Counted from the stretch's first letter, positions 38,135 through 46,773 are shown. The stretch: 64,000 bases of DNA from UBA868 sp016776875 (GCA_051201585.1 CP179198.1:744001-808000), one strand, 5' to 3'. Translations and numbers: made by a program. The notes: a model not told the origin generated them from the letters alone.

Positions 38135-39397
38135 CTAGGTGCTTTTTGTGAACTCTGGATAAGCCTCAAGGCCGCACTCCGATACGTCCACGCCGCGATA
38201 CTCCTCTTCCTCGCTCACCCGTAAACCGAACAGAACTTTAATCACCATCCAGGTAATTAAACTCGCAACCAATACGAATATAAATATAATCCCGGCACCG
38301 GTTAGCTGGGTAAATAGGGAAGCGTCACTGTTAGTGATGGGAACCGCGACTAACCCCCAGATACCAGCGACCCCATGTACAGAAATGGCGCCAACGGGAT
38401 CGTCGATACGGATGCGGTCGAGAGCCAATACCGAGAAAACAACAATAACGCCTCCGACAGCACCAATTAAGGTGGCAGTAAGCGGCGATGGCATTAGGGG
38501 TTCTGCTGTAATTGAGACAAGACCCGCAAGCGCCCCATTGAGTACCATCGTAAGATCTGCCCGCCCGAGCACAACTTTAGCGGTGAGTAATGCTGCGACG
38601 ACACCCCCAGCCGCGGCTGCGTTGGTGTTTACAAATACGGCAGCGACCGCGTTCGCTTCACTTACATTTGAGATAACCAATTCCGACCCACCGTTGAATC
38701 CGAACCAGCCCAACCACAATATAAACGTGCCTAACGTGGCTAATGGCAGATTAGCGCCTGGTAATGCCTGAACTTTCCCATCTTTTCCATACTTCCCTTT
38801 GCGGGCGCCGACGAGCCACACGCCGGCAAGCGCAGCTGTCGCTCCAGTCAGATGCACGACTCCCGAGCCTGCAAAATCAGAGAAACCCATCGCATCGAGG
38901 AAGCCACCGCCCCATTTCCAGAAACCTTGAATCGGGTAGATGAATCCAGTTAGCACGACACAAAAAGCAAGGAACGGCCACAGTTTCATCCGCTCGGCGA
39001 CCGCTCCTGAGACGATAGACATGGCGGTAGCGACAAAGACCACCTGGAAAAAGAAATCAGATCGACCGGAATAGTAACTGCCTGAATACCATTCATCTCC
39101 GGTTACGCTTAGGACGGTCGCGGGGTCATTTTCAGCGCCTAATAGGAAAGAGATTCCCGGCCAAAAACTATTCACGGCATCTCCCGGATACATCAAGTTA
39201 TAACCAACCAGCATGTACATGACGCAAGCGATCGAATATAGCGCTACATTTTTCGTGAGAATTTCCGTTGTATTTTTGGCGCGCACAAGCCCCGCCTCAA
39301 GCATAGAAAATCCTGCAGCCATCCACATTACAAATGCACCCATCATAAGAAAATAAAAGGTATCGAGTGCGTACTTAAGGTTAAGAATTTCTTCCAC
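38135..39397 (-). CDS. amtB: Ammonium transporter AmtB
   Basis: About 420 residues with eleven membrane segments. Start GTG 39397 is chosen because GGAG lies 6 bp ahead; a TTG at 39409 overlaps that site. The pore histidines are in GSGVVHLTGA and AISVHGVAGIWG, and ADRMKLW-type AERMKLWPF precedes the first. It conducts ammonium into the cytoplasm and is blocked by GlnK binding. It follows glnK by 35 bp and is expressed from the sigma-54 promoter upstream. It has no cleavable signal peptide. Confidence 0.95.
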   Translation of the reverse strand: MEEILNLKYALDTFYFLMMGAFVMWMAAGFSMLEAGLVRAKNTTEILTKNVALYSIACVMYMLVGYNLMYPGDAVNSFWPGISFLLGAENDPATVLSVTGDEWYSGSYYSGRSDFFFQVVFVATAMSIVSGAVAERMKLWPFLAFCVVLTGFIYPIQGFWKWGGGFLDAMGFSDFAGSGVVHLTGATAALAGVWLVGARKGKYGKDGKVQALPGANLPLATLGTFILWLGWFGFNGGSELVISNVSEANAVAAVFVNTNAAAAGGVVAALLTAKVVLGRADLTMVLNGALAGLVSITAEPLMPSPLTATLIGAVGGVIVVFSVLALDRIRIDDPVGAISVHGVAGIWGLVAVPITNSDASLFTQLTGAGIIFIFVLVASLITWMVIKVLFGLRVSEEEEYRGVDVSECGLEAYPEFTKST

Positions 39398-39432
39398 TTT
39401 TTTCTCCAAGTTCTAATATTTGATAGGTATAT

Positions 39433-39771
39433 TTAAAGAGCGTCTATGCCCGTTTCTCCCGTTCTAATTCGAACGGCTTGGTCGATATCAAAAATAAATA
39501 TTTTTCCGTCTCCAATCTTTCCTGTCTTTGCTGCACTGCTGATGGCTTCGATTGCCTGATCAACAAGATCAGTCGATATTGCAATCTCGAGTTTTACTTT
39601 GGGCAGGAAGTCCACAGCATATTCGGCACCTCGATAGAGTTCGGTATGACCTTTTTGCCTCCCAAAACCCTTCACTTCGGTGACAGTCATGCCTTTCACT
39701 CCGATCGCTGACAGGGCGTCTCGTACATCGTCTAACCTAAAGGGCTTTATGACGGCGCTTACAAGTTTCAT
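39433..39771 (-). CDS. glnK: Nitrogen regulatory protein PII (GlnK)
   Basis: A 112-residue PII protein. The T-loop carries Tyr51 in ELYRGAEYAVDFLPK, the site of uridylylation, and the signatures GFGRQKGHTELYRGAEY and KTGKIGDGKIFIFDI bind ATP/ADP and 2-oxoglutarate. AAGGAG lies 5 bp before the ATG. It senses nitrogen status and gates AmtB. It leads the glnK-amtB operon, whose sigma-54 promoter and NtrC-like site are visible upstream. Confidence 0.97.
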   Translation of the reverse strand: MKLVSAVIKPFRLDDVRDALSAIGVKGMTVTEVKGFGRQKGHTELYRGAEYAVDFLPKVKLEIAISTDLVDQAIEAISSAAKTGKIGDGKIFIFDIDQAVRIRTGETGIDAL

Positions 39772-39839
39772 TTTTGCTCCTTATTAAAATGCACATCAAA
39801 CGGATAAAAATTTCCAGATAACTGGTTCACTGTCTTAGT

Positions 39840-39855
39840 AGCAATAAGCGTGCCA
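39840..39855 (-). promoter_or_regulatory. Sigma-54 promoter of glnK-amtB
   Basis: On the minus strand TGGCACGCTTATTGCT matches the RpoN consensus TGGCAC-N5-TTGCW at every defined position. It lies 69-84 bp before the glnK ATG, predicting a start near 39828 and expression under nitrogen limitation. Confidence 0.9.
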
Positions 39856-39908
39856 ACCTTAAAAATCTTTCCGAACGGGCGATGCGAGTGATCTTCAAAT
39901 TAAATGAT

Positions 39909-39933
39909 AAAAAAATGCCCATAAGCAGGGCAT
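39909..39933 (-). terminator. Rho-independent terminator reading the minus strand, no known upstream gene
   Basis: On the minus strand ATGCCC (39933-39928), loop TGCTTAT, GGGCAT (39920-39915) and then six Ts form an intrinsic terminator. No minus-strand gene ends here, as the next minus-strand gene upstream is more than 1.9 kb away. It may end a short RNA or insulate the glnK promoter from antisense transcription. Confidence 0.7.
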
Positions 39934-39946
39934 TCAGTTCGTGCTT

Positions 39947-39963
39947 CGCACTGTAATGGTGCT
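39947..39963. promoter_or_regulatory. NtrC-like enhancer site upstream of glnK
   Basis: CGCACTGTAATGGTGCT resembles the palindrome TGCACCA-N3-TGGTGCA (all GCAC and TGGTGC bases kept). It lies about 90-125 bp upstream of the sigma-54 promoter start, a normal enhancer distance. Confidence 0.6.
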
Positions 39964-40038
39964 TTAAATACAAGAAAACAGATGCGCTGTTAAAATCCAT
40001 GTCTCCGTCAACATCGCTTCTAAAAATTTTAAAAACTA

Positions 40039-40269
40039 ATGACATCCCCATTTAAAAAACTCACCGATTCCCTTCATGATGTGTTGCCGACTGATCTATC
40101 AAATGAGATTAAGAGTAATGTCCGCGCGATGGTTGAGGCGTCTCTTAGAAAAATGGATTTGGTGACACGCGAAGAACTTGAAGTGCAAGAGAAGGTCTTG
40201 ATGCGTACCCGCGAGAAACTTGAAGCACTTCAAGCTCGTATCGAAGCTCTCGAAGGTGAGCAGGAATAG
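40039..40269 (+). CDS. ubiK: Ubiquinone biosynthesis accessory factor UbiK (YqiC/BMFP)
   Basis: A 76-residue protein with a mostly helical C-terminus, KVLMRTREKLEALQARIEALE, forming a coiled coil that trimerises. The N-terminal amphipathic part binds membranes. The YqiC/BMFP family supports aerobic ubiquinone synthesis with UbiJ and can fuse lipid bilayers. The glnK/ubiK/comM order is common in Gammaproteobacteria. Confidence 0.88.
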   Translation: MTSPFKKLTDSLHDVLPTDLSNEIKSNVRAMVEASLRKMDLVTREELEVQEKVLMRTREKLEALQARIEALEGEQE

Positions 40270-40331
40270 GGATTACAGTAATTCATCGCAAGACTTCCCA
40301 AGGATGGGAAAAATGACAGGGAGTAGTCAAT

Positions 40332-41843
40332 ATGTCGCTAGCACGATTGCAGAGCAGGGCGGGGTACGGCCTTGAGACCCCACGTGTTTCGGTAGAAGTC
40401 CACCTTTCAGGCGGGTTGCCATCATTCAGTATTGTGGGCCTACCGGAAGTTGCGGTAAGAGAAAGTCGAGAGCGGGTGAGAAGCGCTCTTCTGAATTCGG
40501 GATTTGATTTCCCTGCGAGACGCATTACGGTGAATCTGGCGCCTGCTGATCTACCCAAGCAAGGTGGCCGATTTGACCTGCCCATCGCTCTTGGCATTCT
40601 TTCTGCCTCCGGACAACTGGGTAAATCCGCCGCTGACTTGCCCGGTGAATTTATTGGCGAGTTGGGACTGGGTGGTGAACTGCGTGCCGTTCCTGGCGTT
40701 CTACCCTTAGCGCTTCAGGCCTGTAAGTCAAACAATTTCCTGATGTTGCCTCGCGAAAACTTTTATGAGGCCTCTTTAGTTGAGGGTGCACGACTATTAC
40801 CATGTGATCATCTCGCTGAATGTGCAACGCATCTTCGGAGCGAGACATTGATCGACCCCTCTCCTTCCAAAGGGCTGGTCGCGCGCCCTCATACCGATGT
40901 GCATTGCCCTGATCTATCAGACATATTAGGGCAACACCTAGGGCGCAGGGCGTTGGAGATATCAGCAGCCGGTGGACATTCGCTTTTGATGATCGGCCCG
41001 CCCGGATGTGGCAAGACGATGCTCGCGGAACGCCTGCCTGGCATCTTGCCGGATATGAGTGAGACCGAGGCGCTTGACTCCGCAATGATTCATTCCGTGT
41101 CCAGCTTGGGCTTAGATATTGATCGTTGGAGCGTAAGACCATTTCGGGCTCCTCATCATAGTGCATCACCAGCCGCGCTCATTGGAGGTGGTCGAGACGC
41201 TCAACCGGGTGAGATTTCCCTCGCTCACAATGGGGTCCTATTTCTTGATGAATTACCTGAGTTCCAACGACAGACTTTAGATCAATTAAGGGAGCCCCTT
41301 GAGTCAGGATTTATATCAATTTCAAGAGTTAATGCTTCGGTTCGTTATCCTTGCCAGTTTCAGTGGATTAGTGCGATGAATCCATGTCGTTGTGGATATG
41401 AGGGTGACTTATCAGGTCGCTGCCGTTGCACTGTCGAGGAGGCGAGGCGCTACCGGCAAAAAATCTCGGGACCGTTGCAGGATCGTATTGGTCTTCAGGT
41501 GCGGTTAAGCGCGATCGACCCGAGGGAATTGAAGAAATCGAGAAGGTCGGTTGAGAATTCCAAGACCGTGAAAAAACGAGTTATCAATGCTCGGACTCGT
41601 CAGTTAGATCGCCTCGGCGCTACCAATGCGCGCGTTGATCAGGCGCGATTTGAAGCGCGGCTTATGTTGGAAAAAAGCGCGGATAGTTTTCTTGATAAAG
41701 CGATGGCGGCGCTCGCCATCTCGGCCCGCGGTTACTATCTTGTTTTAAGAGTTGCCCAGACAATCGCCGATCTTGGCGGAGTTGATTGCGTTCAGGATGA
41801 TCACATCGCTGAGGCGTTGCAATACCGTTTACCGGAAATCTAG
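40332..41843 (+). CDS. comM: ComM/YifB family Mg-chelatase-like AAA+ helicase
   Basis: A 503-residue protein. The N-terminal Lon-like domain has SVEVHLSGGLPSFSIVGLPEVAVRESRERVRSAL; the AAA+ domain has Walker A GPPGCGKTMLAERLPGILP near residue 217, FRAPHHSASPAALIGGG and Walker B GVLFLDELPEF, then MNPCRCGYEGDLSGRCRC with metal-binding cysteines. ComM promotes branch migration during natural transformation. It follows ubiK by 62 bp. Confidence 0.95.
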   Translation: MSLARLQSRAGYGLETPRVSVEVHLSGGLPSFSIVGLPEVAVRESRERVRSALLNSGFDFPARRITVNLAPADLPKQGGRFDLPIALGILSASGQLGKSAADLPGEFIGELGLGGELRAVPGVLPLALQACKSNNFLMLPRENFYEASLVEGARLLPCDHLAECATHLRSETLIDPSPSKGLVARPHTDVHCPDLSDILGQHLGRRALEISAAGGHSLLMIGPPGCGKTMLAERLPGILPDMSETEALDSAMIHSVSSLGLDIDRWSVRPFRAPHHSASPAALIGGGRDAQPGEISLAHNGVLFLDELPEFQRQTLDQLREPLESGFISISRVNASVRYPCQFQWISAMNPCRCGYEGDLSGRCRCTVEEARRYRQKISGPLQDRIGLQVRLSAIDPRELKKSRRSVENSKTVKKRVINARTRQLDRLGATNARVDQARFEARLMLEKSADSFLDKAMAALAISARGYYLVLRVAQTIADLGGVDCVQDDHIAEALQYRLPEI

Positions 41844-41879
41844 GTCACGAGAGAGGGCGAAGCCCATCATATTTTTGGA

Positions 41880-42698
41880 TCAATTCCAGTCGGGCTTTCG
41901 TTTGTCAATAAAAGCGCTGACCCCTTCGATCGTGTCGTCAAAAAGCATGTTTTCTGCCATCGTTCGACCCGCAGTCGCGTAAGCGTCAACAAGCGGCATG
42001 TTTAACTGCCGATAAAAAAGCGCCTTTCCTGCCTGAAGCGCTTGAGATGGTTTTGAGGCGATGTTTTTCACAAGTCGATCGACGGCGGCATCCAGTTCTT
42101 CTGCCGGCACAGCATGATTGATCAGGCCGTAGTCGACTGCTGTTTCGGCATCAATAAATTCACCGGTGGTGAGCATCTCGAACGCGCGCTTGCGGGACAC
42201 ATTCCGACTGAGGGGCACGCTTGGTGTCGAGCAAAAAAGACCGAGATTTATGCCAGAGACTGCGAATCGGGACGCGCTAGAGGAAATGGCAAGATCAGCG
42301 TTAGCAACGAGTTGGCAGCCAGCGGCTGTTGCCATCCCGTTTACTTTGGCGACCACAATCTGCGGCATGGATGCAAGGGCCATCATCATCTCGGTGCATC
42401 GAGAGAATAAGTCTTCGTAATAGTTTTGGTCCGGTCGAGCGTGCATTTGCTTTAAATCATGCCCGGCGCAGAACGCCTTCCCGTTGGCAGATAGAATTAC
42501 TACCTTAATGTCAGGATTATCCCTAATCTCGTCTATTGTTGAGATCATCGCCGATAGCATTTCCTCCGACAGTGCATTGTACTGAGACGGATTATTCAGG
42601 GTAAGATTGACGATCCCGGATGAATAGGCGTTCTTTAAAACGAGAGATGTTGGGGTGTCATTTGGTAAGGAGTCAGTCATGGCATCAATTGGATTCAA
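41880..42698 (-). CDS. Enoyl-CoA hydratase/isomerase family protein (ECHDC3-like)
   Basis: A 272-residue crotonase. It has the CoA-binding NPSQYNALSEEM and the oxyanion-hole glycines in GKAFCAGHDLKQM near residue 75 and GMATAAGCQLVANADLAI, with NLGLFCSTPSVPLSR typical of the ECHDC3 subgroup. The usual second catalytic Glu is not obvious, so activity may differ from classical hydratases. It is divergent from a thioesterase gene, 48 bp away, so the two may share an acyl-CoA role. Confidence 0.82.
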   Translation of the reverse strand: MNPIDAMTDSLPNDTPTSLVLKNAYSSGIVNLTLNNPSQYNALSEEMLSAMISTIDEIRDNPDIKVVILSANGKAFCAGHDLKQMHARPDQNYYEDLFSRCTEMMMALASMPQIVVAKVNGMATAAGCQLVANADLAISSSASRFAVSGINLGLFCSTPSVPLSRNVSRKRAFEMLTTGEFIDAETAVDYGLINHAVPAEELDAAVDRLVKNIASKPSQALQAGKALFYRQLNMPLVDAYATAGRTMAENMLFDDTIEGVSAFIDKRKPDWN

Positions 42699-42746
42699 TT
42701 TCAGCGTAAGTTACACCGCTGAACGCATATAGTAAAGTGAAATACG

Positions 42747-43190
42747 GTGTCAAAAATTTCTCTGTCTGAACTACTAGAGCTGGTTGACGAGCAGCTTCCT
42801 TTTGCACGGGAAAATGGCTTTGTTTTAGAGGTCTTGGAGGAAGGCGCTGCGACGGTGCGTGCGCCATACGATCGAAAGTTCTTGCGCCCGGGAGATACAA
42901 TCGCGGGTCCGGTGATGATGGGTCTCGCAGACTACGGCATTTATGCGGCGCTCCTAAGTGAGATAGGCGTTGTGCCGCTTGCCGTGACGACTAGTTTAAA
43001 TATCAATTTTCTGAGCCGGCCCGGACCATCTGATCTGATTGCCAAAGCCCGCATCATGAAGCGTGGAAAGCGTCTTGCGGTCGGCGAAGTCGAGATCTAT
43101 AGCGATGGCGAGGATGCACTTGTTGCGCATGTGACGGCGACCTACTCCATTCCTCCAAAAAAAGAAGTACTTGATAATTTAAAAAAATGA
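42747..43190 (+). CDS. PaaI-type hotdog-fold acyl-CoA thioesterase
   Basis: A 147-residue hotdog-fold protein from GTG 42747. LRPGDTIAGPVMMGLADYGIYAALL matches the PaaI thioesterase central helix, followed by TTSLNINFLSRP strands and VAHVTATYSIPP. It hydrolyses acyl-CoA thioesters; the substrate is unknown. It is divergent from the crotonase and 5 bp ahead of the haloacid dehalogenase gene, with which it probably forms an operon. Confidence 0.8.
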   Translation: MSKISLSELLELVDEQLPFARENGFVLEVLEEGAATVRAPYDRKFLRPGDTIAGPVMMGLADYGIYAALLSEIGVVPLAVTTSLNINFLSRPGPSDLIAKARIMKRGKRLAVGEVEIYSDGEDALVAHVTATYSIPPKKEVLDNLKK

Positions 43191-43195
43191 CTTAG

Positions 43196-43879
43196 ATGAA
43201 CCAGAGCGCGCTTAATGGAATTAAGGCCTGTGTGTTTGACGCATACGGCACACTATTCGACGTCCACTCGGCCGTAGCCCAGCACACCCACCAGATGGCC
43301 AATGCGTCAATCGTGTCTATGCTTTGGCGATCCAAGCAACTGGAATACACGTGGCTGCGAACCCTAATGGGACGGTACGTTGACTTTTGGCAGGTCACTG
43401 GTGATGCGCTCGATTTTGCTTTGGATACCCACGGGATTTCAGATTCACAACTTCGAGCTGATCTTATGCAGGCGTATCTTGGTCTTTCCTGCTATTTGGA
43501 GGTACCGGAGGTCCTTAATGAATTGAAATCAAAAGATATCCGTTGTGCCATTCTTTCCAATGGCTCTCCAGATATGCTATCCGCCGCGGTAAACCATGCG
43601 GGCCTCCAGGCTTATTTTGATGCCGTGCTTTCGGTTGATGGTATCCAAATGTACAAGCCTGACCCCCGGGTGTATCAGCAGGCGGTTGATGCATTAGGAG
43701 TTGACGCGTCAGAAATCGCTTTTCAATCCTCGAATGCGTGGGACGCGGCCGGCGCTGATGCCTTCGGCTTCAGGGTTATCTGGGTGAATCGCTTTGATCA
43801 GAAAGCCGAGCGGTTGGGCACCTCGGTGGCTGCTGAAATAAACGATTTGTCCTCCTTGACAGACTTGATTGTGAGCTAA
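43196..43879 (+). CDS. Haloacid dehalogenase type II (L-2-haloacid dehalogenase)
   Basis: A 227-residue HAD hydrolase. Motif I is VFDAYGTLFDVHSAV with the nucleophilic Asp near residue 15, motif II ILSNGSPDML, motif III YKPDPRVYQ and motif IV SSNAWDAAGADAFGF; SNAWDAAGA and FDAYGTLFDVH are typical of the type II 2-haloacid dehalogenases. Action on haloacids is inferred from family. It ends 72 bp ahead of the metZ promoter. Confidence 0.9.
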   Translation: MNQSALNGIKACVFDAYGTLFDVHSAVAQHTHQMANASIVSMLWRSKQLEYTWLRTLMGRYVDFWQVTGDALDFALDTHGISDSQLRADLMQAYLGLSCYLEVPEVLNELKSKDIRCAILSNGSPDMLSAAVNHAGLQAYFDAVLSVDGIQMYKPDPRVYQQAVDALGVDASEIAFQSSNAWDAAGADAFGFRVIWVNRFDQKAERLGTSVAAEINDLSSLTDLIVS

Positions 43880-43950
43880 CTCTGTTTGAGTTGTTCTCTA
43901 ACCGTATTGCCATCGGTTGGACGCGCGCGGCAGGCTTTCTTGAAATTTTT

Positions 43951-43979
43951 TTGACAGGACTCCGCTGAGTCGCTAGATT
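43951..43979 (+). promoter_or_regulatory. Sigma-70 promoter of the metZ leader
   Basis: TTGACA (43951-43956), a 17-bp spacer and TAGATT (43974-43979) place the start near 43986, exactly where the SAM-II aptamer begins. Confidence 0.8.
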
Positions 43980-43985
43980 CCGCTT

Positions 43986-44040
43986 AGCGCCGATTTGAAT
44001 ATCAGCTTGCGGGCGCTTAAAAAATACGGCTAAAGCGAGG
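43986..44040 (+). promoter_or_regulatory. SAM-II riboswitch upstream of metZ
   Basis: AGCGCC (43986-43991) pairs with GGCGCT (44012-44017) as stem P1, the loop begins GATTT and contains TTGC, and the 3' side carries the A-rich linker and GCTAAA (44029-44034), all hallmarks of the SAM-II (metA) aptamer pseudoknot. Loop AGC (44004-44006) could pair with GCT (44029-44031). The element senses S-adenosylmethionine and is placed directly before the methionine gene metZ. It is best known from Alphaproteobacteria. Confidence 0.88.
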
Positions 44041-44051
44041 CTTATCGGTTC

Positions 44052-44083
44052 CCCGCTTCAGCCCCGACTGCAGCGGGTTTTTT
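44052..44083 (+). terminator. Intrinsic terminator of the SAM-II expression platform
   Basis: CCCGCTTCAG, loop CCCCGA and CTGCAGCGGG (one mismatch) followed by six Ts. The 5' arm CCCCGCTT (44051-44058) can instead pair with AAGCGAGG (44033-44040) at the aptamer edge, giving an antiterminator. High SAM would thus stop transcription. Confidence 0.8.
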
Positions 44084-44118
44084 ATGCCCTGCGCTTGGCC
44101 GGATTAAGGAGGCAGGTT

Positions 44119-45333
44119 ATGCATGATCTCACCGAACCTTTAAGTATTGAGACGCTTGCGATTCGCGCGGGTCAGCACCGCACGGCCGAGTCGGAGCATA
44201 GCGATCCCATCTTTGCCACGTCGAGCTTCGTCTTCGATAATGCCGCAGATGCAGCGGCAAAGTTTTCGGGCGCAACGGAAGGTAACGTGTATTCTCGGTT
44301 TACCAATCCCACGGTGCGCGGGTTCGAAGACCGTCTAGCGGCGATGGAGGGGGGTCGTTTTGCCATAGCCACTGCATCGGGCATGTCTGCGATTCTTTGT
44401 TTGGCGCTCTCCGTTCTAAAGGCAGGCGATCGCGTGGCGGTCTCAGAGAATGTCTTCGGATCGACCGTGTCATTATTCGCCAATATCCTCAGTCGCTTTG
44501 GCGTGACCACTGACTTTGTTGCCCTCACTGACTTATCGGCTTGGCGGCGGGCCATGAGTCCCAGTACTCGCCTTCTCTTTGTGGAGACGCCTTCCAATCC
44601 AACCTGTGAAATTGCGGATCTGGCTTCACTGTCTAAAATCGCAAAGGATGCTGGGGTGTTGTTTGTGGTGGACAATGTCTACTGTACACCGGTTTTACAG
44701 AGACCTTTTGAATATGGAGCGGATGTGGTGGTTCACTCTGCTACGAAGTATCTGGATGGTCAGGGTCGTTGTGTCGGTGGGGCTTTAGTCGTTAATGATC
44801 GAGCGCTTTATGATGAGTTGTTCAATACCTTGAGGACTTCGGGGCCTTCAATGAGCCCCTTTAATGCTTGGGTGTTTCAGAAGGGGCTTGAGACTCTTGC
44901 CCTTCGAATGAAGGGGCACTGCGAGCATGCCGCTGAGCTGGCCGACTGGTTGCAGAGACATCCGGCTGTTCGAAGAGTGTTTTATCCGGGGTTATCTTCC
45001 CACCCGGGGCACCGGCTGGCTTTAAAGCAGCAACGGGGTTTCGGCGGGATCGTGGCTTTTGAGATCCATGGTTTGCGGTCTGATGCTTGGCAGGTGATTG
45101 ATCATACCCGGCTGCTTTCTATTACGGCTAATCTGGGAGATAGCAAATCGACCATCACGCATCCGGCATCAACCACTCATGCACGAATTACTGAAAAGCA
45201 GCGCCAGGCGGCCGGTATTACCGACAGCCTGATACGCATCGGTGTGGGCCTAGAGCATCCGGATGATATCAAGCTCGATCTTCGACGCGGCCTAGACTCC
45301 GTGGTGACCTCTGAGAGTCGACTGGCGGATTAG
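44119..45333 (+). CDS. metZ: O-succinylhomoserine sulfhydrylase
   Basis: A 404-residue PLP enzyme of the Cys/Met metabolism family. ATG 44119 is preceded by AAGGAGG. The PLP lysine lies in VVVHSATKYLDGQGRCVGGALV, and NVYSRFTNPTVRGFEDRLAAMEGG and VETPSNPTCEIADL are typical; GQGRCVGG marks the MetZ type that makes homocysteine from O-succinylhomoserine and sulfide. Regulation is by the SAM-II riboswitch and terminator upstream, closing a feedback loop in methionine synthesis. It ends 7 bp before the convergent HMG-CoA lyase gene. Confidence 0.95.
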   Translation: MHDLTEPLSIETLAIRAGQHRTAESEHSDPIFATSSFVFDNAADAAAKFSGATEGNVYSRFTNPTVRGFEDRLAAMEGGRFAIATASGMSAILCLALSVLKAGDRVAVSENVFGSTVSLFANILSRFGVTTDFVALTDLSAWRRAMSPSTRLLFVETPSNPTCEIADLASLSKIAKDAGVLFVVDNVYCTPVLQRPFEYGADVVVHSATKYLDGQGRCVGGALVVNDRALYDELFNTLRTSGPSMSPFNAWVFQKGLETLALRMKGHCEHAAELADWLQRHPAVRRVFYPGLSSHPGHRLALKQQRGFGGIVAFEIHGLRSDAWQVIDHTRLLSITANLGDSKSTITHPASTTHARITEKQRQAAGITDSLIRIGVGLEHPDDIKLDLRRGLDSVVTSESRLAD

Positions 45334-45340
45334 GCGGGCT

Positions 45341-46246
45341 TCACGCTTGTTGTGCGAGTAGCGCACGGGCCACCCGCGATGCGGGTGGATGATTTAAGCG
45401 CTGACTCAAATTTTTTGTAATTTCAACAAGCTTATCTAGGTTTATTCCAGTTTCGATTCCGAGTCCATTGAGTAGATAAACAACATCTTCCGTGGCGACG
45501 TTGCCGGCAGAGCCTTTCGCATAAGGGCAACCACCTAAACCTCCAACGGCTGCGTCTACAGTGCTAATGCCTAAATCAATACAGGCCAGAATATTAGCGA
45601 GGGCCTGGCCATAGGTGTCATGAAAGTGAACCGAGATTCGATCGATTCCAATGAGTTCTGCGCAATGTTCAACGAGGATACGAGCATTGTCAGCAGTACC
45701 AATACCGATGGTGTCACCAAGGGAGACCTCTGAGCAGCCCATTTCGATTAAATGTCGAGCCATTGATGCGACTTGAGCGGGGTTAACCTCACCCTCATAG
45801 GGACACCCCAAGACGCAAGAAATATAACCTCGAATATAAATGCCATCATTAATCGCACGCTGACATACTTCGGCAAATCGATCCAGACTCGCAGCGACGC
45901 TACAGTTGATATTCTTTTGTGAGAAAGTCTCGGTGGCGGCGCCAAAAACGGCAATCTCTTTTGCCCCGGCCGCGCGGGCGTTGTTGTAGCCGGTTAGGTT
46001 TGGAACCAAAACGGGCAATCTCAAATCAGATCGACTGTTAAGTGCAGTTAGGATTTCATCGCTGCCTGCCATTTGAGGTACCCAGCGGGTTGATACAAAT
46101 GCGCCCGCTTCAATTTGTACCAGTCCGGCATCAGACAGCTGTTCGATAAGCGTGATTCGCTCTGAGGGTGAAAGATGTTGAACTTCATTTTGCAAGCCAT
46201 CCCTAGGTCCCACTTCTACAATTTCAATACGTTTTGGTCTGGTCAT
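45341..46246 (-). CDS. mvaB: Hydroxymethylglutaryl-CoA lyase
   Basis: A 301-residue DRE-TIM metallolyase. The N-terminus EIVEVGPRDGLQNE carries the metal/catalytic Arg-Asp pair, then YISCVLGCPYEGEV, HFHDTYGQALANIL and the signature GLGGCPYAKGSAGNVATEDVVYLL with the catalytic Cys. It splits HMG-CoA into acetyl-CoA and acetoacetate in leucine catabolism. It lies 14 bp downstream of a GNAT gene; other leucine-degradation genes are not adjacent, though a biotin carboxylase begins at 62 kb. Confidence 0.96.
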   Translation of the reverse strand: MTRPKRIEIVEVGPRDGLQNEVQHLSPSERITLIEQLSDAGLVQIEAGAFVSTRWVPQMAGSDEILTALNSRSDLRLPVLVPNLTGYNNARAAGAKEIAVFGAATETFSQKNINCSVAASLDRFAEVCQRAINDGIYIRGYISCVLGCPYEGEVNPAQVASMARHLIEMGCSEVSLGDTIGIGTADNARILVEHCAELIGIDRISVHFHDTYGQALANILACIDLGISTVDAAVGGLGGCPYAKGSAGNVATEDVVYLLNGLGIETGINLDKLVEITKNLSQRLNHPPASRVARALLAQQA

Positions 46247-46260
46247 TCGATGGTTCTGCT

Positions 46261-46773
46261 TTAGAGAGTGATAGCATAGTAAATACAGATGTCAGGGATT
46301 AGATTATCCTCGTAATCGCCTTCAATTATATGTATCGGTCGCGCGCCAAGCGATCGGTTGAGTCTCCACATTTTTTGGGCGAGCACTGCGCGATTTCGAC
46401 CTGAGATAAAACAATATCCTTTTGTTTTTGCAACATTCCGCTGGAGGAGTTTCAGTTCGCGACCGATGCCTCTGCCTTGGAATACTGGTGCGACGCAGGT
46501 ATCTGCGGAGTATAGCGTTTGAAAATGGCCCCGGGTCGGGTCTTCTGAAGGTCCGCGCACATGGGGAAATAATTCAATCGGCCCGCCAAGGCAAAAACCG
46601 GCGACAGTCGATTTGTCGAATGCGATGAGACTAGCGCTTTTGGGATGGCAGATAATGTCTTGAAGCGTTTCGGGATTATCCTGTCTTGACGCTTCATATA
46701 CAGTGGATTCGAGCGCGATGATCTGGCGACGCCAAAGAGCCCAATTTTTGTCATCGAGTGGTTCGTAATGCAT
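46261..46773 (-). CDS. GNAT family N-acetyltransferase
   Basis: A 170-residue protein with a GNAT core: LIAFDKSTVAGFCLGGP, DTCVAPVFQGRGIGRELKLLQRN (acetyl-CoA binding) and a C-terminal IPDICIYYAITL strand. The substrate is unknown. It is probably cotranscribed with the HMG-CoA lyase gene downstream. It is separated from the aminotransferase gene by a 313-bp noncoding stretch. Confidence 0.75.
   Translation of the reverse strand: MHYEPLDDKNWALWRRQIIALESTVYEASRQDNPETLQDIICHPKSASLIAFDKSTVAGFCLGGPIELFPHVRGPSEDPTRGHFQTLYSADTCVAPVFQGRGIGRELKLLQRNVAKTKGYCFISGRNRAVLAQKMWRLNRSLGARPIHIIEGDYEDNLIPDICIYYAITL

Noticed and set aside
39827..40051. A 74-residue minus-strand open frame over the glnK regulatory region
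   Set aside because: It covers a sigma-54 promoter, an intrinsic terminator and the ubiK start, and shows no family motif.
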